The notes under the pieces were generated by a model, which was given only the letters and a program-made list of their open reading frames with translations, was not told the origin of the DNA and did no database searches. A stretch of 64,000 bases of DNA from Candidatus Gastranaerophilales bacterium (GTDB lineage: Bacteria; Cyanobacteriota; Vampirovibrionia; Gastranaerophilales; Gastranaerophilaceae): assembly GCA_944324395.1 (NCBI GenBank), contig CALUWC010000008.1, positions 35,251-99,250 on the forward strand. Direction: 5' to 3'. This document shows, piece after piece, positions 63,787-64,000 of the stretch. Position 1 is the first letter of the stretch, and each line of letters starts with the position of its first letter. The translations under genes were made by a program, and so were the position numbers.

Positions 63787-63827
63787 ATTTAAACAATATT
63801 TAAACACTGTTTAAATGGTGTTTAAAT
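63787..63827. promoter_or_regulatory. Four phased octamers with dyad symmetry before the recombinase
   Basis: ATTTAAAC at 63787 and 63798, then GTTTAAAT at 63809 and 63820; each pair and all four are exactly 11 bp apart. The array is symmetric about 63807. It lies 69 bp upstream of the recombinase start and could bind its regulator or the recombinase itself. Confidence 0.6.
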
Positions 63828-63895
63828 TTTGTGTTATTAGACTTTACTTTTTATAGGGAAGAAGCAATCATTGTCTGTAATTAGACGAGTTTAAA

Positions 63896-64000
63896 ATGAA
63901 TGTAGTACAACCTATAAAAAAGATAGAAGATATTCAAAAGATTAAAAAATATTTGGCAAAAAAGCCAAGAGATGCTCTGCTTTTTAGTTTTGGGATAAAT
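63896..64000 (+). CDS. Tyrosine recombinase/integrase, N-terminal fragment
   Basis: The first 35 codons only; the gene runs off the right edge. MNVVQPIKKIEDIQKIKKYL followed by AKKPRDALLFSFGIN matches the start of small phage-integrase-family proteins that begin directly at the core-binding/catalytic region. The conserved catalytic residues (Arg, His, Tyr) are not in the window. It may mobilise the hipBA interval, but the latter lies outside this gene. Confidence 0.7.
   Translation, partial: MNVVQPIKKIEDIQKIKKYLAKKPRDALLFSFGIN

Overview
The window is about two-thirds A+T with short intergenic spaces and frequent strand switches. It carries oxygen-sensitive metabolism ([FeFe] hydrogenase-like proteins, 2Fe-2S and 4Fe-4S ferredoxins, FixC/FixX) beside housekeeping genes. 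Diaminopimelate decarboxylase, a diadenylate cyclase, ATP-type PEP carboxykinase, PBS-lyase-type HEAT repeats, many TPR proteins and a large protein with an early SFKG motif fit a gut-type non-photosynthetic relative of Cyanobacteria (Vampirovibrionia/Gastranaerophilales). That placement is inference; no rRNA gene is present to confirm it, and I recognised no tRNA gene.

Layout. 1-16.4 kb: the 5' end of a metallo-beta-lactamase-fold gene, a metallophosphoesterase, TPR proteins, mnmA, a LeuA/NifV-type synthase, map, pheT, and a lysA-cdaA-yitT operon. 16.4-19.3 kb: a restriction-modification island with a small C-protein-like regulator, a divergent EcoRI-family adenine methyltransferase whose frame is broken at an (AG)8 tract, and a DUF262-HNH nuclease. 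19.3-29.1 kb: fixC-fixX and a duplicated-motif small protein, an 824-aa lineage-type protein, gyrB, a lone FliI/SctN-type ATPase and adk. 29.3-34.2 kb: a five-gene hydrogenase operon (two [FeFe] hydrogenase-like proteins, two 2Fe-2S thioredoxin-like ferredoxins, one SpoIIE-type phosphatase), one member being a PAS-fused sensory type. 34.3-44.2 kb: metG, three small secreted Cys-rich proteins, holA-holB, plsY, an ABC ATPase, mntP, a DUF4127 protein and a menaquinone-type methyltransferase. 44.2-61.7 kb: a 2-hydroxyacid dehydrogenase, a probable structured RNA, hpf, HEAT repeats, an orphan histidine kinase, deoB, a short ferredoxin, pckA, gatA, a CorC-type membrane protein, two alpha-crystallin-type proteins (one membrane-anchored) and a GGDEF/HD-GYP protein. 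61.7-64 kb: an HTH gene and a hipBA module lying between two near-identical 24-25 bp repeats, followed by the start of a tyrosine recombinase.

The most interesting unit is the 16.4-19.3 kb island. The dinucleotide tract suggests the methyltransferase is phase-variable: one extra AG restores a frame that runs to 2 bp before the nuclease gene. The right-hand 2.3 kb is the other accessory area, with several short phased repeats that look like operator or recombinase sites. A roughly 205-nt RNA candidate at 45.4-45.6 kb and a pair of small paralogous Cys-rich proteins are the clearest features I cannot assign to a known class.
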